IMG/VR virus record: IMGVR_UViG_3300006987_000003
Coordinates: 1-37,998 of that record
Length of the DNA stretch: 37,998 bases
Direction: 5' to 3' (one strand)
From: a virus
The position numbers were made by a program, and so were the translations under genes. Of this stretch, positions 12,902-21,907 are shown in pieces. Positions within the stretch are counted from its first letter, which is position 1, and each line of letters begins with the position of its first letter. The notes under the pieces are model-generated. The model worked only from the letters and a program-made list of their open reading frames with translations, did not search any database and was not told the DNA's origin.

Positions 12902-15208
12902 ATGAGTAAATTTATGAGTACAGAATTAAAAAGCAGCCTAGATTACGCCCTTGCTTATGCCGAATTGGGGTGGAAAATATTTCCTGCTTGGAATATTAAA
13001 AAAGATGGCAGCTGCGCCTGTGGCTCTGAAAAATGCAGCCCCGGCAAACATCCGATTAGCACATTGGCGCCACGCGGTCAGGATTCATCTACCAGTGATA
13101 AAGCAGTTATTACTGAATGGTTTACCACATATCCTGAAGCGAATATCGCAGTTTATTTGGCGGGTAGCGGACTGTGCGCAATCGATATAGACCCTCGTAA
13201 CGGGGGTGACTACACGATGGAAGAACTGGAAGCCGAACACGGTGAGCTTGTCGCTGACGTGGTCCAGTTGACCGGCGGGGCGGGTGAGCATCGTTTGTTC
13301 TTACGTCCCGATGGTACGTTGCCCGGTAAGCTTGGTAAGGGTGTCGATGTAAAGCTAAACGGTTACATTATCGCAGAACCTAGCAATCATATCTCTGGCG
13401 GTGAATACGTTTGGGAAGCGTCAAGCTGTCCGCTCGATGGTGCGGTAGCGGGACCATTGCCCGATTGGATTCGCTCATTTAGTACCAGTCCGGCAACTGA
13501 CGGCAATAGCGGTATGGCTATCAATTTTGGTATGGATGACGGTCAGTATTATGACGTATTAGAGGCGCTGCCATTTATTGATAACGACGATCGTGATACG
13601 TGGTTACGTGTCGGCATGTGCTTATTCACTAGCAATGATAAGCGTGCTTATGGCATGTGGTGCGATTGGTCAGCGGGCAGTGATAAGTATGATCATGATG
13701 ATCAGTACCGAGTATGGCGCTCATTTCGCCATAAAGGACTAGATAGTGTTGATGTTCCGACCATCTTCCATATGGCGCAGGATAGCGGCTGGATTAATAC
13801 AAAGTCAGGTGTTGGCGTGGTTAGCTCGCAAGATATCGATTATGACGCCGAGGATGTGATGATTGAAAAATATAGCAATGCTGAACAGGTGCCTGATTAT
13901 CTAAAAACGATACCCGTCTATAAGCTCAAAGAAGTTACGGATTGGATTGAAGGTAATAGCCGCCAACCGCAGCGCGAAATAACTGTGCTCACAGCATTGT
14001 CATTGGCTTGCACATTGGCCGGTCGCAATTATGCTTCAGAAGAAAACAACACGAGCTCAATGTATTTCATGCTACTGGCTGAAACGGGCGTCGGTAAGAA
14101 CTACGCCAAAACATCGATTCAAACATTCTTGGTTGAGTCGGGTCTTGAGACGCTGCTATCAGGTAGTGGTAACACGTCACCAGGCGCAGTCTATACCGCG
14201 CTATGTAAATCTCCTTGTCATATTCAGGTGACTGATGAAGTGGGCAAGCAGTTGGCTACAGCTCGCAAGGCGGGTAACGGTCAAATGGCTGAAGCATTCA
14301 GCACGCTAACTGAAGCATATTCTGCTACCACGTCTTATATGATCCCTAAAAACTACAGTCAGCTTGGCGATATCGCTAAGGGTAAAGCGACGGCTGAGAA
14401 AAACATTGTCATTCATTGGCCAGCTATTACTACTTTTGGCATTGGTACGCCCGGTCAAATTTTTGACAACCTAACGACGGGTGAGATTGAGGATGGCTTC
14501 TTGAATAGACAAGTCGTTATCCAAGCATCTGAACCATTGGCAGCGCGACGCCGCATTAAAAAGCAGTCGGTACCGGAACACTTGAAAGAATGGGCCCAAG
14601 ACATACGCCATCCACAACCGCAAAGCCGTACTGATTTGACGGGTAATGTTGAAAGCTATGATTTAACGCCGACGCCAAAGATAGTGGCCATTAGTGATGA
14701 AGCGATGGATTTGTTCGACGACTTACTTGACACATTAGAAGCGCAAGAGAAAGCCGGTGCATTTTTACTGCCCGATTTAACACGGCGCTGGGTTGAAAAC
14801 TCCATGCGCTTGGCCACAGCATTGGCCGTGTGCGAAAACTCAGAAAAACCCGTTATTACCGAATTGATTGCTGATTGGTGCATTGCTTACGTGGTTTTTT
14901 ATGGCAAACGGTTTATGCGTGCTGCAGCAACCAATGTGGCGGATGGTGATTTCCATAGATTGTATTTGAATGTGCTTGAAATGGTCAGTCGCACCGGCTC
15001 GAAAGGCGCAACGCAAAGAGATTTATCGCGCAATAGTAAGTTGTTCAGATCGACTAAGCCGAACGACCGTGATCAAGTATTTAAAGCGCTACTCATCGAA
15101 AATCAGATTATGCAGGTATCTATTGATCAGTTTTCTGGTCGAGGTCGTAAAAGAGTCTGTTTTATCACGCCAGATAACTTTGATGATGAAAATATGCAAA
15201 ATGCTTAA
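12902..15208 (+). CDS. PrimPol and DUF3987 primase-helicase
   Basis: A 768-aa replication protein. The N-terminal PrimPol domain (to about 210) has the catalytic CAIDID (Asp95, Asp97) and GEHRLF (His130), plus a CACGSEKC cysteine knuckle. A PriCT-like segment follows (DDRDTWLRVGMCLF...YRVWRSF). From about 330 it is DUF3987, a P-loop helicase, with Walker A AETGVGKN near residue 393 and a Walker B-like IQVTDEVGKQL. It probably primes and unwinds phage DNA at the origin, whose candidate lies just downstream. The ATG at 12902 has no ribosome site, only A-rich sequence; an in-frame ATG 12 nt later is no better. Confidence 0.88.
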   Translation: MSKFMSTELKSSLDYALAYAELGWKIFPAWNIKKDGSCACGSEKCSPGKHPISTLAPRGQDSSTSDKAVITEWFTTYPEANIAVYLAGSGLCAIDIDPRNGGDYTMEELEAEHGELVADVVQLTGGAGEHRLFLRPDGTLPGKLGKGVDVKLNGYIIAEPSNHISGGEYVWEASSCPLDGAVAGPLPDWIRSFSTSPATDGNSGMAINFGMDDGQYYDVLEALPFIDNDDRDTWLRVGMCLFTSNDKRAYGMWCDWSAGSDKYDHDDQYRVWRSFRHKGLDSVDVPTIFHMAQDSGWINTKSGVGVVSSQDIDYDAEDVMIEKYSNAEQVPDYLKTIPVYKLKEVTDWIEGNSRQPQREITVLTALSLACTLAGRNYASEENNTSSMYFMLLAETGVGKNYAKTSIQTFLVESGLETLLSGSGNTSPGAVYTALCKSPCHIQVTDEVGKQLATARKAGNGQMAEAFSTLTEAYSATTSYMIPKNYSQLGDIAKGKATAEKNIVIHWPAITTFGIGTPGQIFDNLTTGEIEDGFLNRQVVIQASEPLAARRRIKKQSVPEHLKEWAQDIRHPQPQSRTDLTGNVESYDLTPTPKIVAISDEAMDLFDDLLDTLEAQEKAGAFLLPDLTRRWVENSMRLATALAVCENSEKPVITELIADWCIAYVVFYGKRFMRAAATNVADGDFHRLYLNVLEMVSRTGSKGATQRDLSRNSKLFRSTKPNDRDQVFKALLIENQIMQVSIDQFSGRGRKRVCFITPDNFDDENMQNA

Positions 15209-15213
15209 TTTTC

Positions 15214-15438
15214 ATTGTTGTCCATTGTTGTCATTGGTTGAATGACGATTATAACGTATATGTAGTAAGGGTTACATCATTGTTGTCATGATTATTATAG
15301 GGGTATATGTATATATATTTTAAAAAGAAATAGGGGTATATAGCCATTAATCATGACAACAAAGCGGAAAGGTATATGTAGTAAGGATTATAACCGTCAT
15401 TTAGGGTATGACAACAATGCGCAAGAATGGACAACAAT
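15214..15438. repeat. Candidate replication origin with symmetric iterons
   Basis: In this 225-bp stretch ATTGTTGTC occurs at 15214, 15224 and 15279, and its complement GACAACAAT at 15410 and 15430, with a one-mismatch copy at 15355. A perfect 15-bp inverted pair lies at 15280-15294 and 15348-15362 around an AT-rich core that holds two copies of ATAGGGGTATAT (15297, 15330). Outside these, a 15-bp direct repeat occurs at 15256 and 15372, and a 13-bp near-perfect inverted pair at 15242 and 15388. Symmetric iterons around AT-rich DNA right after the primase-helicase gene are typical of phage origins. The rest of the gap to 15557 holds no other clear feature. Confidence 0.6.
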
Positions 15439-15557
15439 AGAGGTTTTACGAGGTTTGAATTAAACGGAGTTAATCCAAGAACCCTTAATATACATGGGCT
15501 ACAGACGATAAGTCAAACACTAAAATAATAAATATTACTTAAATAGGAAAAATAAGC

Positions 15558-15956
15558 ATGACCAGACTAACCTTGATAGCAGAATTATCTATCCCAGCAA
15601 TACCGCCAAGCGTGAATCATTACCTCAAACAGCGACGTGGTGGCGGTAAAACGCTTACTGACGCATCAATAGAGTTTAAGCGTACTGCTTATCAAGCAAT
15701 TGGACGTTACGCACCGCACAAGCCATCTGAGAAGCGTATAGCAGTGGAAGTCACTTACTATCCAGCACGTAAAGGCGATAGCGATATTGATAACCGCAAC
15801 AAACTCGTGATGGACGCATTGGTAGAGGCTCAATTCATTGTTGATGATAGTCAGATTGACGAGATATTGATGAAGCGTGGTAAGGAGATCATAACTGGTG
15901 GCCGTACTGATTTGATTGTGTGTGAGATTGACGATAGACGGCAGTTATCAAAATAA
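15558..15956 (+). CDS. rusA: RusA-family Holliday junction resolvase
   Basis: A 132-aa protein with the RusA pattern: IPPSVNHYLKQ near the start, then DSDIDNRNKLVMDALVEAQFIVDDSQI. The aspartates at about 76, 78 and 97 match the metal-binding triad of RusA, and length is normal for the family. It cuts four-way junctions symmetrically, clearing branched DNA before packaging. AGGA lies 9 nt before the ATG. It is often found between replication genes and Q in lambdoid phages, as here. Confidence 0.92.
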   Translation: MTRLTLIAELSIPAIPPSVNHYLKQRRGGGKTLTDASIEFKRTAYQAIGRYAPHKPSEKRIAVEVTYYPARKGDSDIDNRNKLVMDALVEAQFIVDDSQIDEILMKRGKEIITGGRTDLIVCEIDDRRQLSK

Positions 15957-16009
15957 CAACGTATAGAAAAGTATATCGAAGTTTATAAATGTTTATTTGG
16001 GATTGAATT

Positions 16010-16477
16010 ATGAGCGACGTAATTGATAGAGACGTAAAAGTAAAGTTGGCTGCTTGGGGCGCATGGACGCGCAATGTTGGAGATAAAGGCGGTTGCTCAA
16101 GTCCAGCGCAAGCACTCATTAACTGCGCACCAGTTTGTGACAGTGACCACAAACGATATGCGAGATACGAAGCATTTGAGCATATAAGCGATGAAGAAGC
16201 GTTAGAGGTGGAATCGGCTATGGCAACGCTTAAACGCTATTCAGCGCGATTAGACGTAGCATTAGGGCACATGCTAGCGCATGAGCTTGAGGACGATAAC
16301 TTACTAATCTGTGCGCTGATGTATTACGTGTTAGAAGAATACTTTAGACACGATGAATCAGCCAGCCACATTGCAAGAGAGCTGACCAAGAGATTAGGTA
16401 AGAAAATAACAGACGTAAAAGTTAAGGTAATCATGGAGCGAGGCGCGGGATTTATTGAAGGCGTATTAATCTCTTGA
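16010..16477 (+). CDS. Q-like late antitermination protein
   Basis: A 155-aa protein. The N-terminal LAAWGAWTRNVGDKGG is characteristic of the phage 82-type Q family (Phage_antitermQ), and the C-terminal half is helical with a helix-turn-helix look (SHIARELTKRLGKKITDVKVKV). It is the last gene before a strong promoter and terminator (16474-16575), the normal position for Q, which binds DNA at the late promoter and lets polymerase pass terminators. The late operon contains many terminators, consistent with that job. Its stop codon overlaps the -35 of the late promoter. Confidence 0.75.
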   Translation: MSDVIDRDVKVKLAAWGAWTRNVGDKGGCSSPAQALINCAPVCDSDHKRYARYEAFEHISDEEALEVESAMATLKRYSARLDVALGHMLAHELEDDNLLICALMYYVLEEYFRHDESASHIARELTKRLGKKITDVKVKVIMERGAGFIEGVLIS

Positions 16478-16503
16478 CACCTCAATGAGCTATGTAGTAG
16501 TAT
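16474..16503 (+). promoter_or_regulatory. Late promoter (pR'-like)
   Basis: TTGACA (16474-16479, perfect consensus) and TAGTAT (16498-16503) are 18 bp apart. The TGA stop of the Q-like gene lies inside the -35. A terminator follows about 45 nt after the likely start, leaving a short leader RNA, as in lambda pR'-tR'. Confidence 0.75.
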
Positions 16504-16545
16504 CCCTTTATGCTCCGCATTTTATGTGTTGAGCAAGCATATTTT

Positions 16546-16575
16546 AAGCCCTACTTTAACGAGTGGGGCTTTTTT
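16546..16575 (+). terminator. Terminator after the late promoter (tR'-like)
   Basis: AAGCCCTACT (16546-16555) pairs with AGTGGGGCTT (16562-16571), loop TTAACG, followed by a T-run. Without antitermination it should block late transcription. Confidence 0.85.
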
Positions 16576-16601
16576 ATTGTCCAAAATTTGGCAGGGAAGC
16601 T

Positions 16602-16760
16602 ATGGACTACGAGCTAACTAACCAACAGCTTTATCATCGATGGGACGATACTGATAACGAGATTGCAAAGCTATACTGGCTGACCAAGCTAAGAGACCGC
16701 GCTAATTGCAGATATCGTGACGCACAGTATTACGTTGATTTGATTGAAGCTACTAAATAA
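16602..16760 (+). CDS. First small protein of the late operon
   Basis: A 52-aa charged, tyrosine-rich helical protein (MDYELTNQQLYHRWDDTD...). AGGGA lies 6-7 nt before the ATG, just past the leader terminator. A longer frame would begin inside the terminator and is unlikely. I do not recognise it. Its place before the small terminase resembles where many phages carry HNH or packaging accessory genes, but it is too short for those. Confidence 0.55.
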   Translation: MDYELTNQQLYHRWDDTDNEIAKLYWLTKLRDRANCRYRDAQYYVDLIEATK

Positions 16761-16767
16761 CCACTTT

Positions 16768-16797
16768 TGCCCGCCTTGAATGGTCCGGGCATTTTTT
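16768..16797 (+). terminator. Terminator-like hairpin before terS
   Basis: TGCCCG (16768-16773) pairs with CGGGCA (16786-16791) with a 12-nt loop and a following T-run. The long loop makes it weaker than the one before it. Confidence 0.6.
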
Positions 16798-16820
16798 ATA
16801 CTCGCTGATTGGAGGTGAGC

Positions 16821-17483
16821 ATGTCAAAAAAGCTCACTAACACGAAGCATCAAATGTTTGTTGATGAGTACATCATTGACTTCAACGCTAAAGAAGCAGC
16901 AATCAGGGCAGGCTATAGTCCAAAGACGGCAGCACAGCAAGGCTATCGATTATTGCAGGATGAGCTCATAGCCGCAGCTATCGATGAGGCTATTGCTAAG
17001 CGCACTAAGCGCATGCATATCACGCAAGACCATGTTTTAGGAATGTGGTGGCAGATTGCCAATGCTGACTATAATGAGCTGTCTAGCGTGCGTCGTGTTG
17101 CTTGTGGTTATTGCTATGGCGATAACATTACGATGGGCGATGACGATGATGCCCGTGAGATTGACCCAAGCCGCGACCCAAATCCCGACTGCGGTATTTG
17201 TAGAGGTGAAGGTTCGCCCCATGTGCATATCGCAGATACTGAAAAGCTTTCACCAGCCGCTAAACTGTTATACCAGGGCGCTAAAGAAACGAAGTTCGGT
17301 ATCGAGGTTATGACCGCCGACAGAATGAAAGCACTTGATAACGTGGCAAGGCATTTGGGTATGTTTAAAGATACGGTCAATCATGTGTCGGAAGATGGCA
17401 GCATGACGCCGACAATCAACAACTTCAACGGTGACGCTCAAGCAGCAAGCCAAGCCTATCAGGATATTATGGGTGGTAAATAA
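16821..17483 (+). CDS. terS: Small terminase subunit with zinc-knuckle insert
   Basis: A 220-aa DNA-recognition subunit of the packaging motor. The N-terminal [34 protein letters not shown] is a Terminase_2 helix-turn-helix. The centre has CGYCYG and CGICRGEG, two CX2CXG motifs about 35 residues apart, likely to hold zinc as in DnaJ-type knuckles. I chose the ATG at 16821, with GGAGGTG just upstream; a TTG at 16809 is unlikely. The stop overlaps the large terminase start by 1 nt. Confidence 0.85.
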   Translation: MSKKLTNTKHQMFVDEYIIDFNAKEAAIRAGYSPKTAAQQGYRLLQDELIAAAIDEAIAKRTKRMHITQDHVLGMWWQIANADYNELSSVRRVACGYCYGDNITMGDDDDAREIDPSRDPNPDCGICRGEGSPHVHIADTEKLSPAAKLLYQGAKETKFGIEVMTADRMKALDNVARHLGMFKDTVNHVSEDGSMTPTINNFNGDAQAASQAYQDIMGGK

Positions 17484-19096
17484 TGCCTATCCCTTTTGCA
17501 TTCGATTTTAAAAATCCTGATTATGCACAGGTGTTTGAATGGCGCATTGAGCGACTACAGCGCATTAGACAAAACCCTGAATCATTACCGGCATTAAAAG
17601 CGTTTTACAAAGACAATCCAGCACAATTTATTATTGACTGGGGTGTGACTTATGACCCGCGTAACATTGAGCGTGGCTTACCGTCATACATACCGTTTTT
17701 GTTATTCCCTAAGCAAGAAGAGTGGATTCATTGGCTGATGGACGGTTGGAAGTTGCAAAAACCGTCCATTACGGAGAAGACACGGGATATGGGTATGTCG
17801 TGGCTCATGATGGGCTTGTCATGCTCACTAGGGTTGCATAACAACGGTTTATCAGTCGGCGTTGGTAGTCGTAAAGAGGAATACGTTGACCTGATTGGCA
17901 GTCCTAAAGCATTGTTTGAAAAAGGCCGTATGTTTTTAAGTGGATTACCGCCAGAGTTTCGCGGTGGCTGGATTCGTGAAAAGCACAGCCCCTTCAAAAG
18001 AATTATATTGCCCGAAACTGGCAGCGTGATTACTGGTGAAGCGGGTGACGGTATTGGTCGTGGTGATAGGGCGTCCTTGTATTTTGTTGATGAAGCAGCG
18101 TTTTTGGAGCGTCCGCATTTGGTCGATGCTTCACTATCTGCTACTACTAACAGCCGAAATGACATATCTACGCCCAATGGCAGCAATAACTCATTTGCAC
18201 TGCGCCGACACAGTGGGCGTATTCGTGTATTTACGTTTCATTGGCGTGATGATCCGCGCAAAGATGATGCCTGGTACAACAAACAGTTGGATGAGCTTGA
18301 CGCGGTGACAGTCGCGCAAGAGATTGATATTGACTACTCTGCATCGGTTGAGGGTGTGTTGATACCGTCGGCATGGGTCCAGTCTGCTATCGATGCTCAT
18401 AAGAAACTGGGCATTACTATCAGTGGCAGTAAGATTATGGCGCTTGATGTGGCAGATGAAGGCGTTGATAAAAACTCTATCGCTGGTCGTCATGGCGTAT
18501 TGCTCAATCACTTAGATACATGGAGTGGTAAAGGTTCAGATATTTTTGCCACGTCTAAAAAGGCAGTTGAGATTACAGCCGACAGTCAATCAGAATACTT
18601 TTTGTATGATGCTGATGGATTGGGCGCCAGTGTCAAAGGTGATGCTCGGGTGGTTAATGAGCAACGCAAAGACTTACCTGATGTTGATGCTCATCCATTT
18701 AGAGGTTCAGCCGGTATCTATAAGCCGGAGCGTGAGGATATCTTAGGCAAAAAGAACAGCGATGCTTTTGATAACTTCAAGGCTCAAGCAGGGTGGGCAC
18801 TACGCAAGCGCTTCTTAGTAACTCATAGAGCAGTGACCGAGGGTACGGCGTTTCATCCTGACGACATTATCAGTATTGATAGCACGCTCGATGAACTTGC
18901 CAAGCTAACCACTGAACTATCACAGCCAACCTACGCAAAAACCAATGCGGGCAAAATATTAATCAATAAGAAGCCAAAAGGTACACCATCGCCAAACCGC
19001 TTCGATGCGGTAATGATGGTATTCGCTGACAACATGGTTGAGAAGAAATCCACTAAACGACATAGAGCCACTGCTGGCAAACGGACGTACAGATGA
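17483..19096 (+). CDS. terL: Large terminase subunit
   Basis: A 537-aa packaging ATPase and nuclease. The ATPase domain has a variant Walker A ([10 protein letters not shown], residues 98-107) and Walker [10 protein letters not shown] (Asp203, Glu204). The nuclease half has MALDVADEG (Asp322), YDADGLG and a late [10 protein letters not shown], giving the expected acidic residues. The look is close to Mu gp28-type terminases. It drives DNA into the prohead and cuts it. Coupled by 1-nt overlap to the small subunit, and by 4 nt to the portal gene. Confidence 0.92.
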   Translation: MPIPFAFDFKNPDYAQVFEWRIERLQRIRQNPESLPALKAFYKDNPAQFIIDWGVTYDPRNIERGLPSYIPFLLFPKQEEWIHWLMDGWKLQKPSITEKTRDMGMSWLMMGLSCSLGLHNNGLSVGVGSRKEEYVDLIGSPKALFEKGRMFLSGLPPEFRGGWIREKHSPFKRIILPETGSVITGEAGDGIGRGDRASLYFVDEAAFLERPHLVDASLSATTNSRNDISTPNGSNNSFALRRHSGRIRVFTFHWRDDPRKDDAWYNKQLDELDAVTVAQEIDIDYSASVEGVLIPSAWVQSAIDAHKKLGITISGSKIMALDVADEGVDKNSIAGRHGVLLNHLDTWSGKGSDIFATSKKAVEITADSQSEYFLYDADGLGASVKGDARVVNEQRKDLPDVDAHPFRGSAGIYKPEREDILGKKNSDAFDNFKAQAGWALRKRFLVTHRAVTEGTAFHPDDIISIDSTLDELAKLTTELSQPTYAKTNAGKILINKKPKGTPSPNRFDAVMMVFADNMVEKKSTKRHRATAGKRTYR

Positions 19097-20601
19097 CAGA
19101 CATGACTAAAAAGCCGCGTTACCGTGTCAAAGCTGGCGGCACACTAAGCCAAGAGCAAGCGATTGATTTACGCGGTAAGTTGTTTTATCAACAGCTCATA
19201 CGCCAAGATACTGACGAGATACTTAAGAAAGCCGGTATCAGTCGCTATGCGCTTAAGACGTTACTTACTGACCCCGATATTGACCAAGCAGTGGATAGAC
19301 GTACAGAGGAGCTAACAAGCTCGCTTTATACGTTGATGCCGAGTGAAGGCAAGGTTGCTGAGTTTATCTATGAGCAATTAGATTTGCACTTAGAGCCGAT
19401 ATTGCAGGGCGTGATTGACAGTAAGCTATACGGCTATGATGTCGCTGAGATGGTATGGGGACAAGACGATAAAAAGCGTAATGTCGTCACTAAGCTGACA
19501 AGCAAGCCGATTGATTGGTTTGAGCCTAAAGCCAATGGTGATTTATTGTGGTATCCAAACGATGGCAGCAAGGCAATTACGGTCAGTGACCAAGTGGACT
19601 ATCAGTATCGCTATCTATTCCAGCAGCACAAGCCGACGTACTTAGAGCCAAAAGGTAAGTCATTATTAAGCCGTATTTACTGGTTGCATTACTTTAAGAC
19701 CAACGGCTGGCGTTTTTGGTCTAAGTTTTTGGAACGTTTCGGTTCACCACTATTGATCGGTAAGACTGATGCAACCAGTGATGAGGATGCGCAAAAGTTT
19801 GCGGATGCAGTCCTTTCTGCACACAACTCAGGCGTAGTGACTATTGGTATTGACGAGGATGTCACGCCGGTCACAGGTGGCAGTAATGGTGAAGCGTTTG
19901 TATCGTACAACGATGTGACTAAGCAAGGCATTACGACTTATCTGCTAGGTCAGACCCTAACGAGTGGTACAGACGGCGGCGGTACTTACGGGCAAGGCAA
20001 GATACACCAAGAACAGCAAGAGATTATCTTTAACAGTGACCGCAAGCACGCGCTCAAAGCGGTACAACGGTTTATTGATACTATCTGCTATGCCAATGGT
20101 TATGACGCGCCTGAGTTTAAGTGGATTGCCAAAAAGGTTATTCCAGTTGACCAGTTAGATGCTGACAAAAAAGCCTATGACATGGGCCTACGTTTTAACA
20201 AGTCATACTTTGTCGATGAGCTTGGTTATGAAGAACGCCATATCTCACACGTTGAAACGTTTGGGAGTGCGACTACATTACCGATATCAGCCAAGGCTAA
20301 TTCATTTGCCAGTCAAAAATGGGTGCCGTTTAAAGCCGCTGCCAGTGATAGCGAGTTTACAGACGAACAAATGGAGCTTGAAGCGGTCGCAGATGATGCA
20401 CTAAATGCGAGCGTACAGCCGTTTGATACTAATGCGGTGCTATCGGCTATAAGTAATACTACGGACGCTGACAGCTTACGTGAGGCACTGTTTAACCTAT
20501 GCGGTGAGGGATTGGCTGAGAGTGATTTTACACAGTTGGTTAATACGGCGTTGATGGTTGCTGATGTGCATGGTTTTGCTGATGAAAGTAGCGAGGTTTG
20601 A
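19093..20601 (+). CDS. Portal protein, DUF935 (Mu gp29-like)
   Basis: A 502-aa portal. The pattern [25 protein letters not shown] then [10 protein letters not shown], and later [29 protein letters not shown], matches the DUF935 family of Mu and B3-like phages. The portal ring sits at one capsid vertex, where DNA enters and the tail docks. Family length is about 500, so it is complete. The start overlaps the terminase stop by 4 nt. Confidence 0.92.
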   Translation: MTDMTKKPRYRVKAGGTLSQEQAIDLRGKLFYQQLIRQDTDEILKKAGISRYALKTLLTDPDIDQAVDRRTEELTSSLYTLMPSEGKVAEFIYEQLDLHLEPILQGVIDSKLYGYDVAEMVWGQDDKKRNVVTKLTSKPIDWFEPKANGDLLWYPNDGSKAITVSDQVDYQYRYLFQQHKPTYLEPKGKSLLSRIYWLHYFKTNGWRFWSKFLERFGSPLLIGKTDATSDEDAQKFADAVLSAHNSGVVTIGIDEDVTPVTGGSNGEAFVSYNDVTKQGITTYLLGQTLTSGTDGGGTYGQGKIHQEQQEIIFNSDRKHALKAVQRFIDTICYANGYDAPEFKWIAKKVIPVDQLDADKKAYDMGLRFNKSYFVDELGYEERHISHVETFGSATTLPISAKANSFASQKWVPFKAAASDSEFTDEQMELEAVADDALNASVQPFDTNAVLSAISNTTDADSLREALFNLCGEGLAESDFTQLVNTALMVADVHGFADESSEV

Positions 20602-20603
20602 TT

Positions 20604-20804
20604 ATGGATACATGGTTAGAGCTGGACAAATCAAAGCCTGCTAAAAATGGCAGGTACTTAATTATGGGTCGTTATTTTAAGCAGATAGAAATTGCTCGTT
20701 TTAATAATGGCGATTGGTACTCGACAGAAAACAATAACGGTCAAACTATCAATAGTGTTATTACCCATTGGCAACCACTGCCTGAAAAACCTAACGAGGT
20801 TTAA
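20604..20804 (+). CDS. Small DUF551-like protein
   Basis: A 66-aa protein, WLELDKSKPAKNGRYLIMGRY, IARFNNGDWYS and a final VITHWQPLPEKP, the short DUF551 layout. It is wedged between portal and head morphogenesis genes, where it has no known role. GAGG lies 8 nt before the ATG; a TTG 6 nt earlier is unlikely. Another DUF551 protein is encoded in the left operon (745-1239). Confidence 0.7.
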   Translation: MDTWLELDKSKPAKNGRYLIMGRYFKQIEIARFNNGDWYSTENNNGQTINSVITHWQPLPEKPNEV

Positions 20805-20807
20805 ACC

Positions 20808-21605
20808 ATGGCAACGACAACAGCAGGATTTGACGTACAGTTTATCGAGGCCATTGCTTACGCTTTAAATCGTAACGTGGTTTTGCCTGATAATTACTAT
20901 AACGTCATGACACCTATTCAGCGTCAACAAGCGGTATCTATCGCAGGGCTTGCACAGACTGAGCAGATTAAGCACGTCATGGGCTTGGTCAACGAGCAAT
21001 TAGTTGATGGCGGTACGTTTGCAGACTTTCAAAAGGCGGTAAAGGCGGGCGATATTGATATCAACCTGCCAAAGCATCGGCTGGATAATATTTTTAGAAC
21101 CAATATCCAAGGCGCTTATGGTCGAGGTCGTTGGTATCAGCAGCAACAGAATAAAGATGAACGACCTTATTTGATACGTGATGGCATCAATGATATTAGA
21201 CAGCGTGATTCTCATAGAAAAATGGACGGCGTTGTAAGGCATATCGACGATCCATTTTGGGATGAATTTTATCCGCCAGACGGTTTTCGTTGTCGCTGTA
21301 TAGCGCGCTCACTTACCAAGTCGCAAGCTGAATCAAAAGGTATAACGACTGACGAGGATTTACCGAACATCCCCAATACTGAGGGATTTGGCGGTAATCC
21401 ATCGCAGTACAATAACCGTATGACAGCACTGGTTAATAACAAAATAGCGGAGCTTGCTATCACTTACTACAAGCAGTCAGGTGCGATACTAGCAGCTAGA
21501 CAGCGTATTGAGGCGGCTATCACTGTGATGTTGGCACAGCCGATACCTGAGCTTGCGACATTGATTGATGAGGCTAAGGAATTGATTGAGGAGCAAGGCG
21601 AATGA
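20808..21605 (+). CDS. Head morphogenesis protein, Mu gpF-like
   Basis: A 265-aa protein. RTNIQGAYGRGRWYQQQ, then DSHRKMDG and DPFWDEFYPPDGFRCRC, is the hallmark of the phage Mu gpF / SPP1 gp7 family (PF04233), whose members ride with the portal and help head assembly or DNA ejection. Length is typical. The stop overlaps the next tiny ORF by 4 nt. Confidence 0.92.
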   Translation: MATTTAGFDVQFIEAIAYALNRNVVLPDNYYNVMTPIQRQQAVSIAGLAQTEQIKHVMGLVNEQLVDGGTFADFQKAVKAGDIDINLPKHRLDNIFRTNIQGAYGRGRWYQQQQNKDERPYLIRDGINDIRQRDSHRKMDGVVRHIDDPFWDEFYPPDGFRCRCIARSLTKSQAESKGITTDEDLPNIPNTEGFGGNPSQYNNRMTALVNNKIAELAITYYKQSGAILAARQRIEAAITVMLAQPIPELATLIDEAKELIEEQGE

Positions 21606-21697
21606 ATAAGCGCAAACGAATACTCAGAGCCATTGTGCTGCTGATAGATATAGCCGTCGTCACTTACTCAAAGCGACGTAAAAAAGACAATCAATAA
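21602..21697 (+). CDS. Tiny 31-aa membrane-like ORF
   Basis: MNKRKRILRAIVLLIDIAVV then TYSKRRKKDNQ: a basic start, a short hydrophobic stretch and a basic tail. The ATG overlaps the stop of the gpF-like gene (ATGA) and GGAGCAAGGC is upstream, so it can be translated by coupling. The stop codon lies inside the left arm of a terminator. Basic residues flanking a hydrophobic segment could mean a single-pass membrane peptide. Confidence 0.45.
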   Translation: MNKRKRILRAIVLLIDIAVVTYSKRRKKDNQ

Positions 21698-21722
21698 GCC
21701 GCCTTAATTGAGCGGCTTTTTA
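21696..21722 (+). terminator. Intrinsic terminator in the head cluster
   Basis: AAGCCGC (21696-21702) pairs with GCGGCTT (21712-21718), then a T-run. It lies between head genes, so late transcription must read through it. Confidence 0.8.
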
Positions 21723-21734
21723 ATGGGTGATGAT

Positions 21735-21905
21735 ATGAGTGCGACATTAGCTGGACTGATAGCAGTTGCTATTTATGCAATTGGTGTACGTATAGGCCTT
21801 TGGATAGGGCGAGGTCACTATCGCCAAGATAATAATAATTTAACTGGCGGTTATTCACCTAAACCAATATTAGGTGTGCGTCCATCACCACCGGGCAAGG
21901 AATAA
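21735..21905 (+). CDS. Small membrane protein
   Basis: A 56-aa protein with an N-terminal membrane segment (ATLAGLIAVAIYAIGVRIGLWIG) and a polar, proline-rich tail. GGGTGAT lies 3-4 nt before the ATG at 21735; an in-frame ATG 12 nt earlier sits in the terminator. It sits between the gpF-like and protease genes and has no clear head role. It might be a small holin-like or accessory protein, but the evidence is thin. Confidence 0.55.
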   Translation: MSATLAGLIAVAIYAIGVRIGLWIGRGHYRQDNNNLTGGYSPKPILGVRPSPPGKE

Positions 21906-21907
21906 AC

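Noticed and set aside
15353-15463. 36-codon plus-strand frame across the origin repeats
   Set aside because: No ribosome site, and its codons are built from repeated iterons, so the repeats explain it better.
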